Shown here piece by piece: positions 49,664 to 61,963 of a stretch of 64,000 bases of DNA. How positions within the stretch are numbered: position 1 is the stretch's first letter; each line of letters opens with the position of its first letter. Source of the DNA: Desmodesmus armatus. Lineage: Eukaryota; Chlorophyta; Chlorophyceae; Sphaeropleales; Scenedesmaceae. Below the pieces are notes generated by a model. That model had not been told where the DNA came from and made no database searches. It worked only from the letters and a program-made list of their open reading frames with translations. The position numbers and the translations under genes were made by a program. The DNA lies in NCBI GenBank assembly GCA_007449985.2, contig VIIQ02000141.1:147290-211289 (forward strand), in the 5' to 3' direction.

Positions 49664-52600
49664 ATGACGGAACCCAGATTCAGCCGGACTGATAAGCTTG
49701 GTACCAAACTTATGCTGCTTCTGTCGCGGAGTCTGGAAACACGGAAGTGTGGGCGCAGCTGCCCCTGCAAGTTACTGGCTGGTGTAGTGGACAGCATACA
49801 GCGTACAGCTGACTGGGAAGCAATGCGCAGCTGTTTTGCAGGAGAAAAAGCAGACTTATTGGTGCCTGTTGGAGCTTTGAGGCTGTTCAGGGAGAGTCAT
49901 GATGCTGTGGGACAGCGGGCTATGCTGGTGCTGTACAAAGAGTGAGTGCACATGCTGGGGACCGTGGGGATGAGAATGGGCAACAAGTTTTGTAACATTT
50001 GTGACCGAAATATGTACTTGTTGGGTTTGGGGGGACCTGCAGAGCTGTCTGGCAATGTGCTCGGCAAACTTCAGGGGTAAGCTAACCCTGCAAGCCGGGT
50101 ACACTGGTGTTCCAGTCATGCAGCAGCAAACCAAGTAGCCAATCAAGCACGCTCATTAGCCAGCACGTGAGCTGACATCGCATGATGCTGCCCGGCCAAA
50201 CTTGTTGTCTTGCAGGCTGGTTGCCACACCCATCCACGAGCTCACAGCCTCAAGCAGCGCAGACAAGGCAGCAGCAGGACGAGCACTGGCACTGCAGGCA
50301 GCAGCAAGAGTCACGAAGATAGACCTCCTGCAGCAACTGCAGAAAGAATTTGACGGTTGCAACAACAGATATGGAGGCCGCTCACAACGCAATGCAGGAC
50401 ATTCTTCAGGTGGGTGTTGTTGTTGGTGGGGTGAGATGCCTTCATCTGGTTACAAAGGAACATGTTCACAGCATTCAGTGCATGACCTTGTTTGGTACTC
50501 GACGTAGCCGGCACTTGTGACCAGCACGCTTGAAGTACCTGTGATCAGAAAGGAATGTGAAGTGTGTGAAACTCTCTGACTTGTCTCTTGTACTAATCCA
50601 TGGCGGCAGACCAAGAAGGAGCCTACTGATCCTCAGCTGAGCAGGGCAGCCCTGCAGGGCCTGCATGACAGGGTGGACACCATCCTTGGCTGGATGAGGG
50701 AGCTGGCCCTTATCTGGCCCAGCAACATACTGACAGCAGATGGTGCCCCACCTGAGGCAGCCAAAGCGCTCCTGCTGGCGTCGATGTACATGCGGCATGC
50801 GATGTTTGTTGATCAGGTGCGTCGGTGGTGGCTCAGATGTTTCACCTCGCAGTCATCTCGCAATCATTATACAGTGTAGGAGGCACCCCTGCAAAATAGT
50901 TCCTACAAAACTATACATGCACACAGCTTCACCCTGCTCATCTCTGTGCCAGCATGACATGACAGTGCATGACGCTTTGGTCCCCATTACCCCCCCCCCC
51001 CCCCGAACAGGTCAATGATCACCTCAGCAGCAGCCACTCAACTCTCAGGCTGCCAGCCTGTAGCAGCAGCAGCCCAGCAGCGGCAGTGTACACATCAACT
51101 ATACTACAGCAGCGCCTCAGCCAGCTGCCACAGCAGCTGCCGCAGTCCCTGCAGCATCTAACAGAACAGCCAGTGCAACTGGCAGCCTGCTGCCTGCCGG
51201 TAGTGAACATCTATGGGCTCCAGCTGCTGTTTCCCTTGTGGGAGAATCGTTCTCAGCAGGCTGCAGACGTGCTGCTGCAACCCACCACCAGTGCGGCCAG
51301 CAGCTGTAGCGGCATTGACAGCAGCAGTAGCAGCTCTTCAGACCGCACAAGTGGTGTGAGCGTGTCAGAGCATGGTACGGGTGTTCTGCTCGTTCGTGCT
51401 GACAGGCTTGCCGGCCAGACACTGCAGCAGCTGCCCTGCGATGCAGCTGTCACGTGGGCCTTGCTGGGCATCTTTGGGGACGTGTGGGAGCAGAAGGGGG
51501 CCCCTGATCACATTAGACACCACTGCTGCACGTTGGCACATGAGATACATGAGTTGCTGCCTGCTCCTGGCAACAGTGGTAACAGTTGCCACGGTGGTGT
51601 TGCGAGCCGCAGCACAAGCAGTGTTGGCAGCACCAACAGCAGCAGCAGCGATGGTGCCAGCAGCAGTCGCCCGCTGCTTTTGCCTTTGTCAGAATGTATC
51701 CAGGCCCTCACAGCAGCGGCAGGGCAGCTGCAGTGGTCCCATGCAGCCATCAATGTTGCACCCGCACGCCTGCAACGTGCACCTGCTGAGGCTAAGACAG
51801 TCACAGCTGCCAGCCACCTGCACCTGTGTATGGAACAGAACAGCAGGTCACTCAAGCAGCTGCCAATGGTGCTGCTTGCGTCCGCAGCAGCCGCCATGCA
51901 TGCGGCCTCCCTGGATCAGGCGCTGCCGTTGGTGGTGACGTCTGTGTCAGCCGCGCAGCATGCCTTTGGCTGGGCGATGCAAAATGCATACGCGCGTGCT
52001 TACCCGGATATGCCAGAGCAGCTGATTCACTCTTGCCCCGAATGCACATGCCTCCCGACGCCAGTCAAGTGGGAATGCTGCAGTATCGGCATCCTGCTGC
52101 TGCAACAGCTTCTCTGTGCAGCACGGCAGCAGGGAGCAGCAGCAGCAGATGGGGTCAGGCCAGCAGTTGAAGGGTGCGTGCACTTGCTGCCAGGCCTGCT
52201 GACAGCAGCTCTTGGTGATGGTGATTCAGGGCAGCTGGAGCAGGCGGCTTTTGCGGTTCAGGTCACAGAGGCAGCAGTGCGTTGGCTGGCAGAAACACCA
52301 ACAGCCACAGCTGCTAAGGGAGCAGCTCCACAGAGCCATGCCAGCATGGGAGCGGGCAGCCCGTCGCTGACTGGCTCTTGCAGAGCAGTGATGTGGGCAG
52401 CGCTGGCGCTGCATGAGCGGTGCGACGCAAAAGCGACAGCGGCGCAGGAGAAGGAGGGGCGCCAGTACCTGCAGTCAGAGCAGCAGCTGCTGCAGGCAAT
52501 ATGCTCTCTGTGTGCAACGCACAACAAGGTGCAGCAGCAGCTGCAGGAGCCAGCAGCTGTTGATGGGCTGAAGCTAGCAGTGGAGCTGCTGAAGTGCTGC

Positions 52601-54154
52601 CAGCAGGCAACAGCACGGCAGATCCACACTGCTGCTGCTGCTGCCACCCAGACGCAGCCACAGCAGCCGCGCAGTGTGAAGGACAGCTTCATGACCTCTC
52701 ACGCTGAGAACAGGGTGCCGCCATGGCAGGATGCAGCAACAGCAGCAGCAGCGTCTGTGGTGGGCCGGTATCTGCTGGCCATGAGTGCGCAGATCCACTC
52801 AAACACCCCCCTTGGGGTGAAGCTGCCGGACTGGGTGCTGAAGCCATGTGCTGGGCCAGCACAACAGCAGCAGCAGGTGCAGGTAGAACAGACGCATAGA
52901 CACGGATTTGTGCTGAGAGCTACAAACCTTGCCCTGTTTGACTACTGCAAAGTGCTCATGGACTGGCAGGCCATGGCTTTAGGGGTTGAGGGGCGCATGT
53001 ACAACAGCACACAGCTGCCGCAGACCTTGCAAAGACGCTGGGGAGGTTCTCCAGTGCTGCTGGAGAGGCTGCAGTGTGCTCAGCAAGCGGCAGATAGCTG
53101 CTCACAGGCACTGGGCGTTTGCCTGGGCGGCAAAGCAGCTTCAAGCTTTCTGGAATGGCAGGCGATACCTGCTGTGGCCCTGAGGCAGGAGTCACCTGTG
53201 CCAGCACTCAAGGAGTTGCAGCAATCTCTACAGGAGGCAGGGCAGGCGCTACTGTCGGTGGCTCACAGCAGTAGCTACTGCAGCAACCCCAGCTGCAACA
53301 GCCTGACGACCGTCAGCGATGGGTTTGCGCTGGTGCGTGCGAAGGAGTGTGTTTGCGCAGGTTGCTTGGCTCTGGTCAGTGGTGCTGACAGCGGTGCTGC
53401 AGGCATACCTGCAACAAGGTGGGTGGATGCACTGTATGAATGCACGGCGTGAGGCTTTGTCACATCATGGGCAGTTCTGCTGTGTGTTATGCTCTGCAGC
53501 TCTACCTTCTTGCCAACACACATTCTTGCTAGCTTCAGCATTCTTTCATCATGTTGCGCGCAAATATTGTATACACCTGCTGTGTGCGTATCTGCATGAA
53601 CAAGTTGTGTATGTGCATGACTTCTGCCGACTCGTACATGACTCTCACGGGTACCGCATGACTTTTCTTCTCTGTGCAGGTATTGCTCACGTTCATGCCA
53701 AGCAGCACACTGGCCAGTGCACAAGGACACATGTGGCTGGCGCAAGGAGACACGGGTTGCAACACAGTCATTTGCTGGCCCGAACAGACGCATGCACAGT
53801 GGCAGCAGTACAACTGCGGCACCTGGCAGCACACAGACAGAAGCTCTGGCATGTGCAGAAGCTGCAGCCTCGGTGGCAGCTGGCACAACCAGGCACATAC
53901 ATAGCAGCAGCGATAGCAGCACCACAAGCAGCGTCCAAGTATCTGAGAACAAGGAGGCAGCAGCTGTGACACCCTCAGGGTCTGCCAGTGGCTCAAGCTG
54001 GTGCACCAGCAGCACAGCTGCTGGCAGCGGCCGCAGCACCCCAGCATTTCAAAGCGAGGAGGTGGAAGCTATGTCGCGTCAGCACAGCAGCAGCAGTGCA
54101 ACTGTCTTGGAGCAGCTTGATCCTGTGATGCCTTATCGCTGCTCAATCATGTGA
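49664..54154 (+). CDS. MYND-finger/CaaX protein, copy C, the best-preserved paralogue
   Basis: Third paralogue. Exons: 49664-49941, 50216-50409, 50610-50816, 51011-53418 and 53680-54154; about 1186 residues. Exon 1 carries CGRSCPCKLLA. Exon 3 has ILGWMRELALIWPSN. Exon 4 is open for 2408 bases with the same conserved blocks as A and B (ILQQRLSQLPQQLPQ, LPMVLLASAAAAMHA, LKLAVELLKCCQQATARQI, KELQQSLQEAGQALL). It ends in the MYND half CSNPSC / CVCAGC; exon 5 gives YCSRSCQAAHWPVHKDTC, an S/T-rich tail and the C-terminus CSIM. The only lesion is one extra base in exon 2 near 50350-50370: the frame KEFDG must shift to read MEAAHNAMQDILQ, which parallels MEAAHNTFVPFLE in A. The acceptor of exon 4 follows a C15 run. 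The function is not known; the finger suggests a protein-protein adaptor, and the tail suggests membrane anchoring. Confidence 0.75.
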
Positions 54155-55252
54155 ACAGCAGCAGAGTCGTGCTAGCTTGTTGGTGACTCAGTGGTAGGCT
54201 ACCAAAGCTGATTGCGCGGGTTGTGCACCTGGCGTCAACATGAGTTGGGTCCTTGTGAGCTGCTGTGTGCAAAGGGTGCCCTGATAAGATCAGGAAGAGC
54301 ATGACTCATGGACTCATGGGCTGAGCTGCTGGTATGCTATGGCCAGGATGGTTGTGCTGCTTTGCACCTGCTTGCGCGTCTTGCGCTGTTTTGTTGCAAC
54401 CTGCAGCATTGGCAATGGTACATGTGAGAAGCTGTTTGCCACATGCTGCACACAGTTGGACCTTCGTATGCCTGAGTGTCATGCTCAGCACAGCTGTGAG
54501 TACAGCCTTTGGCAGAGTTGGTGTGTAACGGGTCAGCACTCAGATCTGTGGGGTTCCGGTTGCCACCCTGTGACCTAGAGGTGGCAACGCTTCACAACTG
54601 CCAAACAGAGACCACCTTACACAAATACATGGCAGGTCAAAATAGCTGTGACTGTTCCACCAGAAGAACAGCAATACAGGGCAGTCCGTCCAAGCCTGAC
54701 TACAAAAGCCATGCAGATTTGATGTGATGTACTGGGCCACAAAGATGCGTGTGCAAAATGGGAAGGTGCTGATCAACACGTGTGTCTGGACTGCAGTGGG
54801 CCACTGCCGCAGGCACATTGGCTGTGCGTATGCAACCTACCCAGCACAGTACGGGCTGCGCAGCTGCGCATGCTCGCTTGCTCACTCGATATGCATACAG
54901 CCATGGATGCCAGGCCACAACACTGAGCAACGGGGGAGAGACACCCATCCAGCCCTAGGTATGCTGCTGTTGTGAAGCATTCTCGCACATGCCTCAAGGC
55001 GCAGTCACAGCGAATGACCGCCAGCTGCTTGGCGAATGATCTGCTATCCTTTGAGGTCACAGGGGTGTGCATTATATATGCCCACAACCACCGACAACGT
55101 CCTCTGGACAGCATACCTGCAGGAGGCCATTCCTGCACCAACAACACACCCGCACCACAAGAAGCACCACGGCCAGCTGCCGAGGTAGCTGCTGTGCACT
55201 TGCTTCATGCCACACAAAAGCACTTGCTGTGTGCTAGATATTGCTGCAGACT
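54155..55252. other. Convergent intergenic region between MYND copy C and the Tctex1 gene
   Basis: 3' UTRs of two converging genes. A plus-strand TGTAA (54524-54528) and a minus-strand TGTAA (54622-54618) are plausible poly(A) signals for copy C and the Tctex1 gene. No other gene is seen. Confidence 0.35.
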
Positions 55253-55606
55253 TCAGATGGCCAGCCAGTACACAGTCACCAGCACTGTCATCGTGCTGTT
55301 CTCCCACTGCACGCTGAGCTTCCCGTCAGTCTTGTCACTCCAGCGCGTGCATGTTGCTGCATGCAGCCCAGCACCAGCCTTCTGCGTGAGGTTGCAGGTG
55401 AGGACGTACTTGAAGGGCTTGTTGAGCGCAGCAAGCCGCTTCAGGCAGCCCTCTGCGATGTTTGCTGACATGGCATCTGCCTTGACGTGCAGGAACTGGC
55501 TGTCCCCAACTGCAGCTGAGATTGACTCGCGTAACAAGCTGTCCACCTCTGCATCGTCCATGAGGTCATCTTCCGTCAGCCCATCAAGGATGCCATCGTC
55601 CTCCAT
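55253..55606 (-). CDS. DYNLT1: Dynein light chain Tctex1/DYNLT1 type, intronless
   Basis: Light chain that dimerises on dynein intermediate chains; in Chlamydomonas relatives it serves cytoplasmic dynein and the axonemal inner arm I1. Seen: one open frame of 117 residues, close to the 113 usual for DYNLT1. The acidic N-terminus (DDLMDDAEVDSLLRESISAA) is followed by the family core (ALNKPFKYVLTCNLTQK, AGAGLHAATCTRW, DGKLSVQWENSTM) and the typical end VTVYWLAI. The ATG at 55606 gives the expected N-terminal length. It lacks introns, unlike every other complete host gene in the window. It is divergent from the rRNA methyltransferase gene and convergent with MYND copy C. Assignment to DYNLT1 rather than DYNLT3 is by overall pattern. 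Confidence 0.88.
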   Translation of the reverse strand: MEDDGILDGLTEDDLMDDAEVDSLLRESISAAVGDSQFLHVKADAMSANIAEGCLKRLAALNKPFKYVLTCNLTQKAGAGLHAATCTRWSDKTDGKLSVQWENSTMTVLVTVYWLAI

Positions 55607-56291
55607 GATGCCTGCGCTGCAACAAGGCGCGCAGGGGACATGCAGGGGACACAGTTATGGTGTGTCTGCACAGTGCTGCTGCACACATGATGCCACCTGG
55701 AAGCGGCCATGCATGGTGAAGATCATAAGATTCAGGTCATCTGTAACGCAAGTCCTTCCAGGTGGACAACTCACTTGTCTCGCACAGCACCAAGCACAGC
55801 AGCTGTGTTGCTGCTGCTGATTGCTGTTGAAGTTGCTGCCGCTGCTGCTGCTGGCAAGCCTAAGCTGCAAGAATCTATCAGCTGCTATAACTAAGGTTCA
55901 GAGCAGCTGAAAACTTGATCACGTGCTGCTTGCTCTCAACCAGTATGTGAATCGTTTTGGGCGGGAAGTTCCTGGCTTTTGGTTCTGATTATGTTGATTC
56001 ACCACTGTGTGTGCCACACGTGATGAAGTAAGTTCACCAAGATTGAACCTGTAAAGAGTCAACAAGCTGTCGTGACTTTGCAGTTGGTCTAGTTAGTCAT
56101 CGTCCTCACAACAGCACAGTCTGTCCTTGAATGGCCACCATGGGTCGCAATCTTTGTAAGGTGGCTTGTATCATCCTGTCGCGAGTCTGAGCTTCCAGGG
56201 GCACCCATCCCAGAGCTTTCATTGTTAATAGCAGCAGCAGCACTGTTGCGGTCCTGCTGCTGACATCAGTTGTTGTAGACACTGTGCAACC
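55607..56291. other. Divergent intergenic region, Tctex1 / TlyA-type gene
   Basis: Promoters of both flanking genes are expected here. The stretch at 55800-55870 is rich in GCTGCTGCT, but I see no gene. Confidence 0.35.
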
Positions 56292-58638
56292 ATGCTGCAG
56301 CGCTGTCAGGGCCTGTCTTCCTGTGCATGGCAGCAGGCAAGCAGCAATGCATGGCTGCATCAGCTGCCCCCGTGTCACCTCCAACGAGTAGTCATAGCAG
56401 CACAGCGGTCAGCATCAGCAGCAGCCAGCACCTCCAGCTCCAGCAGTGCAACACAGCCAGCAGGAAAGGCATCGTACAACAAGAAGCAGCGACTGGATGA
56501 CTACTGCTTGCAGCAGCACCCGCAGTACAGCAAAAACCTGGTGCAGAGCTGGATTGCCCAGGGGAAGGTGCTGGTGAATGACAAGGTGATTGAAGAGTCC
56601 AAGGTCCCAGCTGCTACTAGCAGGCAAAGATTCTGAGCACACCAGTAGCAGCGCCGGGCATCATGCCAGACATAAAGCAACAGCTCAGGATGGTTTCCAT
56701 TGTGGGGCACCTCATCCTGTCAGCAGCTTACACCTCAGCTGCAAATTTACTGCAAACAACAGCAGCACCAGCATAGGCATAGAGCACGTATCTGATGGGC
56801 GCCTGTCACCTGTCAACAATGTAAGCTATCACAACGCAACTGTGGCCCAGGCAGCGTGCAACTGGTGTGCAGGGTGCCCGGCATGTGCAGCCATGCACTC
56901 ACCACCTGCTGCCTGGATGTGGACGAGCACAGCAATTCAGTCGTTGTAGGACTTTGACGGGCCTGTTGAACTTTTGCGGTCAGAGCCTTGCGCTGGAGTG
57001 TTGTCGCCTGGCCCTGCATATAATCTGGAGTAGGTGCAATAGCATGACAGCGCCGTCCAGAGACAGTGTATGTTTGTGGGGCCGCCACCACCGCAGGTTG
57101 TCACGAAGGCGGGGCACGCTGTCCCCAAGAACGCAGCTGTGCGCATCAATGCAGAGGACCCAAAGTATGTGTGCAGAGCGGGGTTCAAGCTGGAAAAGGC
57201 GCTGGACCATTTTGGCATCGATGTGACTGGTGCCGCAGCGCTGGACTCTGGGCTATCTACAGGGGGCTTTACTCACTGCCTACTGCAACGAGGAGCGCGG
57301 CATGTGAGTGCACAAGGGTGTCTGTGCAGCAGGGGACTGGCTAGTGTGGCATGTTCGCAAGCTTGCCGGCATTCAACAGCAGTGACTGCTGCCGCAACAG
57401 CTGTAGTCAACACAGCGCCACTGCATCCAATGCGCTGTAGGCAGCTGTGCAGCAGCATGGAGGCAGCCACAACAGGGTGCGAACGGGGTTGTGGCAAAGC
57501 ACCGTGCGTCAACATCATGCTGGCGTGTGCTGCGTCTGCAGGTGTATGGTGTGGATGTGGGCCACGGGCAGGTGATGGGAAGCATAGCGCAGGACCCTCG
57601 TGTCACTGTCATGGAGCGCACCAACTTGCGGCACCTCAAGCCAGAGCAGCTGCCGGAGAAGGTAAGACCACCAGGCCAGACACGCAATCGGCTGTATCAA
57701 AATGGAACGTGTTACAGCATGAGATGGGAAGAACCGGTGCTTGACTGGGGCATCGCCGTTCGGGCTGCCTTGCAGAGGTTAACGTATAGTCCCTCACATC
57801 CACCTTGAGCAGCAGCAGGACGCTGCCAGGAGATTACAGCAGCTGTCTTGGCCTTTACAAAGTGACGTATTTGCCGCCGTTGCTCTGACCAGCAGTGAAC
57901 GGAGTGACATGTTGTCGTTGGTTGCTGCAGGTGTCTCTGGTGACGCTTGACCTGTCCTTCATCAGTGTGCTCAAGGTGATGCCTGCGCTGGCAGCTGTCA
58001 TGGCGCTAGGGGCCCAGATGGTGGTACTGATAAAGCCGCAGTTTGAAGCTGGGCGGGCGCAGGTTGGCGCTGGCGGCCTCGTCAAGGACCCACAGGCAAG
58101 CATGTCTTTCATTTCGCAAGCGTTTTGCATGTGTTGTGGTTTCAGCGGAAGCTTGTTAGGGTCCAGGGGCTGCAGGCTGTGCACATGCCGGGTCTTCTGC
58201 GCGGCAGGAGGGCAGCGGAAGCATCCTGTGCAGTTATGTACAGGGTTCAGTACAGAGGCGGTGGCTGGGGGCTGGGAATGCTGACATGTGGGCATTTGCT
58301 GCGGCAGCTCAGCAGCTGATATGACATTTGCACCGACAAGCCCGTCTCAACTTGTTTCAATGTCGTTTGCCTCACTGCAGGTGCATGCTGAGGTTGTCAA
58401 GCGGATAACAACAGGCATCGAGGCGTATGGCTTCAACTGCAGTGGGGTGACGGAGAGTCCTCTCAAGGGGGATAAGTCAGGCAACACAGAGTTCCTTGCG
58501 CACTTCCAGCATGACCCAAGCAAAGGTCCCATCAGCATGCCGCCAGATGGTGTGCGGGATGAGGGTGGGGATGCTGGTGGCCGTGCTGGTGCTGCTGGTG
58601 CTGCTGATGTACCTGCATCGACGACGCAGGCCTTGTAA
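56292..58638 (+). CDS. TlyA-type rRNA 2'-O-methyltransferase (S4 + FtsJ fold), likely organellar, 5 exons
   Basis: Predicted SAM-dependent ribose methyltransferase of bacterial-type rRNA (TlyA/YqxC family; some members are annotated as haemolysins). Exons: 56292-56585, 57097-57303, 57542-57661, 57931-58095 and 58381-58638; 347 residues. Residues 1-60 are Ala/Ser/Arg-rich with few acids, like a chloroplast or mitochondrial transit peptide. Residues 64 to about 105 form the S4 RNA-binding domain (KKQRLDDYCLQQHPQYSKNL, QGKVLVNDK, then VVTKAGHAVP across the splice). The methyltransferase follows: YVCRAGFKLEKALDHF, ALDSGLSTGGFTHCLLQRGA (SAM motif), VYGVDVGHGQV, LVTLDLSFISVLKVMPAL, LIKPQFEAGRAQVG, then KGDKSGNTEFL. 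Usual family residues RGG and LDIG are altered here to RAG and LDSG. The intron after exon 4 uses a GC donor. The tail after GNTEFL is Gly/Ala-rich and unusually long. Organelle targeting is inferred. Confidence 0.87.
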
Positions 58639-59151
58639 CACACCCAAGACGCATACTTGCAATGTATGTTGTTCCTGGAGCTATATCGTCTAGTTTGCAC
58701 ACAGGGGGACGGCTGCAAAGGACTTTGCAGGCCGCAAGGGCATGGCTTAACAAGTTGGCCTAGGTACAGCCACCAGTTAGGACCGTGTACAGCCTTTTCT
58801 CAGTTGCTGTGAGCCTTAGCTATGAGCATTGCTTCGCCTCCAGCAAATTCTGGAAGGAGAGACCACCAGCACCCTCGGCACCCTCATCTTGATGCTGCGA
58901 GGGGGTAAGGTGTGCATGTGCGCTGAATTTTCAATCCACCAGATCAGGGTACTTGGCTGGATTGCTTGTACGTGGAATGTCGTTCGGGTTTGGCAAGGCT
59001 GATCTGGCTCCACAAGTGTGTCGTGGCAGACAGGGGCGCCATTTCAACAAGCGGTTCAGTCGATTTCAAGGACAACACTTTGAAAAGCTGTTTCGGAGCT
59101 CAGCACTCACTGGGCCAGGACAGGCAACTGCCTCATATCTTAAGCAGGAGA
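58639..59151. other. Intergenic, TlyA-type gene 3' UTR and UXS promoter
   Basis: No coding similarity is recognised. The TlyA-type stop codon overlaps a TGTAA (58634-58638). Confidence 0.35.
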
Positions 59152-61963
59152 ATGGCTTCCAATGGTCAACAGCCTGGCGTTCCGGTGAGAGCAGTCTATA
59201 CAACACGTACCCAGCCTTGGGTGGCACTCCGACATGGTGCCAGGCTGTCCTGTGGACAACAGCAGATCATGAGGCAGTTTCCTTGCCAACCTTTGCAACC
59301 TCTGCCTTCAGGCACCTGGCTTCCCTAGGGGTACAGTGATCAAAACCAAGCCTCGAGTGGAGCGCAACCGGGTGCTCGTCACTGGTGGAGCAGGCTTCGT
59401 GGGGAGCCACCTCTGCGAGTACTTGGTCAAGAGGGGTGACCATGTGAGCAACAACAGACAGTACTGAGGCTGGCTTCAGAGTCACAGACGGCATACAAGG
59501 GCCACACCTGACATAGTTGTTCTGTCGGGACTGTCATTGTGTGAGCCTGCCAGCCAGGCAGTAGTTCTGTGGCACAGTTGTCCCACAGTGTCCTTCCCCA
59601 GCACAAGCTCCACAACGGGATGTTTTGCGTCGCTGCAGGTCATCTGCTTGGATAACTTCTTCACTGGGTCAAAGGATAACATCCAGCACCTGCTGGGGAA
59701 GCCCAACTTTGAGCTGATCAGGCATGATGTGGTTGAGCCCATCCTGCTGGAGGTGGACCAGGTCTACCACCTGGCATGCCCAGCATCACCCATCCACTAC
59801 AAGTGAGCATGGCTTGACCACAGCAGCTGCTTGTGACATAATGACACACCAGTGTCCGTGCTGTACAGAGCAGCTACAGAAGAGCTACAGAGCAGCTGAG
59901 TAGCACAAGCAGGATGCTGCATAAGGCACAGAGCGGAGACAGCAGCACGGCGACAGCAAGAGGCAGCAGGAGGGTGCACGCACCGACTTCTGAGATCAAC
60001 CTTTGAATCGCATGCCAGTCTGTTGCATGCAGCGCAGCCCTACAGCACCTTGGTTGCCGTCCTCACACATCAGAGGCCCAAGTGTGATGCTATGCACTGC
60101 GTCACAACAGCAGCTGGTGCCCCCTGCGCACCTTCGGTCCAAACCTTATGCTCACCCTACTGCAGGTATAATCCCATCAAGACAATCAAGACCAACTTCC
60201 TGGGCACCATGAACATGCTGGGCTGGCCAAGCGCACGCGCGCCCGCTTCCTGATCAGCTCCACCAGTGAGGTGTATGGTGACCCCATCGAGCACCCACAG
60301 ACAGAGTCCTACTGGGGCAATGTCAACTGCATCGGGGAGCGCTCATGCTATGATGAGGGTGGGTTCGGGGTGTGTGGTTTGTGTGGCTTGTGCAAAGCAT
60401 GGCACATCAGAGGACTGACAGTAGTGGGCAGGCCTTTGGGAATGGCGGCATGCAGGCGCTCAATCCGGGGTTGGGGTGTGCAGCAAACGCAACAGGGCAA
60501 AGCATGACGCATGACATGGTGCTTGTTGTCAAGGGCACACATGCCATGGGCTGCTGGGGTTGCTGAATTTGCTGTCCTATCTTTGTCTTGCAGGCAAGCG
60601 TGCAGCAGAGTGCTTGACAATGGACTACCACAGGGAGCATGGCCTGGAGGTGGGGACCCTGCCAACAGTGCTGGCTGCATGCGCACATCTGTACACCTCT
60701 GCAGAGCAGCTATATGGTTGTGCAGAAGCACTGCACCTTTGTCACAGCCCTGCACTTACACCAGGGTTGAGCAGCTGCAATGGTGTCAGGTGCCTGCAGA
60801 GGCGCTGGCATGCTGCGATGCGATAGGCGGCGATCCTAGCCACCTATACTACTAGTTGGACAGCAGCAAACTGTGCTTTTTTATGTGATACTAGGTCGGA
60901 CACTGCATGCGTGTGGCTGCGCCTGTGACAGGTACGCATTGTTCGCATCTTCAACACCTATGGCCCCCGCATGGCGCTGGATGATGGGCGTGTGGTCAGC
61001 AACTTTGTGGCACAGGCGCTCACCAAGCAGCCCATCACCATCTATGGGGATGGCAAGCAGGTGGGCTTGTGAGGCAGGAGGCAGGCAGTGGGCAGCAGCG
61101 GGTTTGCTTGCAGCAAGTGGGTGCAACTTGCCGCCAGAAGCGTTCTGCGTGTGGTGGGAGTGCTGGTTGACTGGGCATGTATGTTGGCTTGCATTCGAAT
61201 TGCAGCTGGGTGCTACTATGTCATCCTGTGCAGCAGCCTGCAGGACAACCTGTAACATGTTGCTGTTGTGGCAGCATGGGTGCAATTGAACACGTTGAAT
61301 TCAACCCTGGCAGTCAGTGGCCATGCACAACAACACTCTTATGTGTGGATGCTGCTTTGTGCTTGCCGCTGCAGACCCGCTCCTTCCAGTACATTGATGA
61401 CTTGATACGTGGCATGGTGGCCGTCATGGACGGTGATGAGATTGGGCCATTCAACGTTGGCAACCCTGGGGAGTTCACCATGCTGGAGCTGGCAAACGTG
61501 AGCATGCGTGACATCACTTTGTGGCGGGTGGTGTGTTGCCATCGCGCCCTGCCAGGCTGCCAAAGCCTTTGTTTGTCTTGCTCCTCACCAGTGTCAAACC
61601 CTGCTTCATTTGCGGACTTGAAAGCCTAGTGCACAGCCATCTGTCCCAGCAGTTGTTGTGTGCCTTGATGTTGCGAACTGGATGCCCACTTCTCCAGAAC
61701 GTGCTGGTGATGTCTGTCTGCTGCCATTACAACCCTATTTCGATCGCGCGTGTCACTTGTACCTGCTCCTGCAGCTTGTGAAGGAGGTGATCAACCCCGA
61801 TGCTGAGATCACGTACCAGGAGAACACGGCAGATGACCCCTCCCGCCGCCGCCCCGACATCACCAAGATGCGCAACAAGTACGGCTGGGAGCCCAAGATC
61901 GTGCTGAAGGACGGCTTGCAGAAGATGGTGGAGGACTTCAAACGCCGCCTGCATGTGGAGTGA
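59152..61963 (+). CDS. UXS: UDP-glucuronic acid decarboxylase (UDP-xylose synthase), 8 exons, one missing base
   Basis: NAD-dependent short-chain dehydrogenase-type enzyme converting UDP-glucuronate to UDP-xylose and CO2 for cell-wall and glycoprotein glycans. Exons: 59152-59184, 59312-59443, 59639-59802, 60166-60358, 60594-60649, 60932-61060, 61375-61497 and 61775-61963; about 339 residues. Landmarks: [20 protein letters not shown] (Rossmann GxxGxxG), [55 protein letters not shown] (catalytic YxxxK), [35 protein letters not shown], and RRRPDITKM at the end. The short N-terminus ([18 protein letters not shown]), formed by joining the tiny first exon, has no membrane anchor, so this is the soluble UXS type. 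Exon 4 has one base too few at about 60220-60225: the reading MNMLG must shift by one to give [18 protein letters not shown]. Otherwise the gene is well preserved, so a consensus error is likely. Confidence 0.9.
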
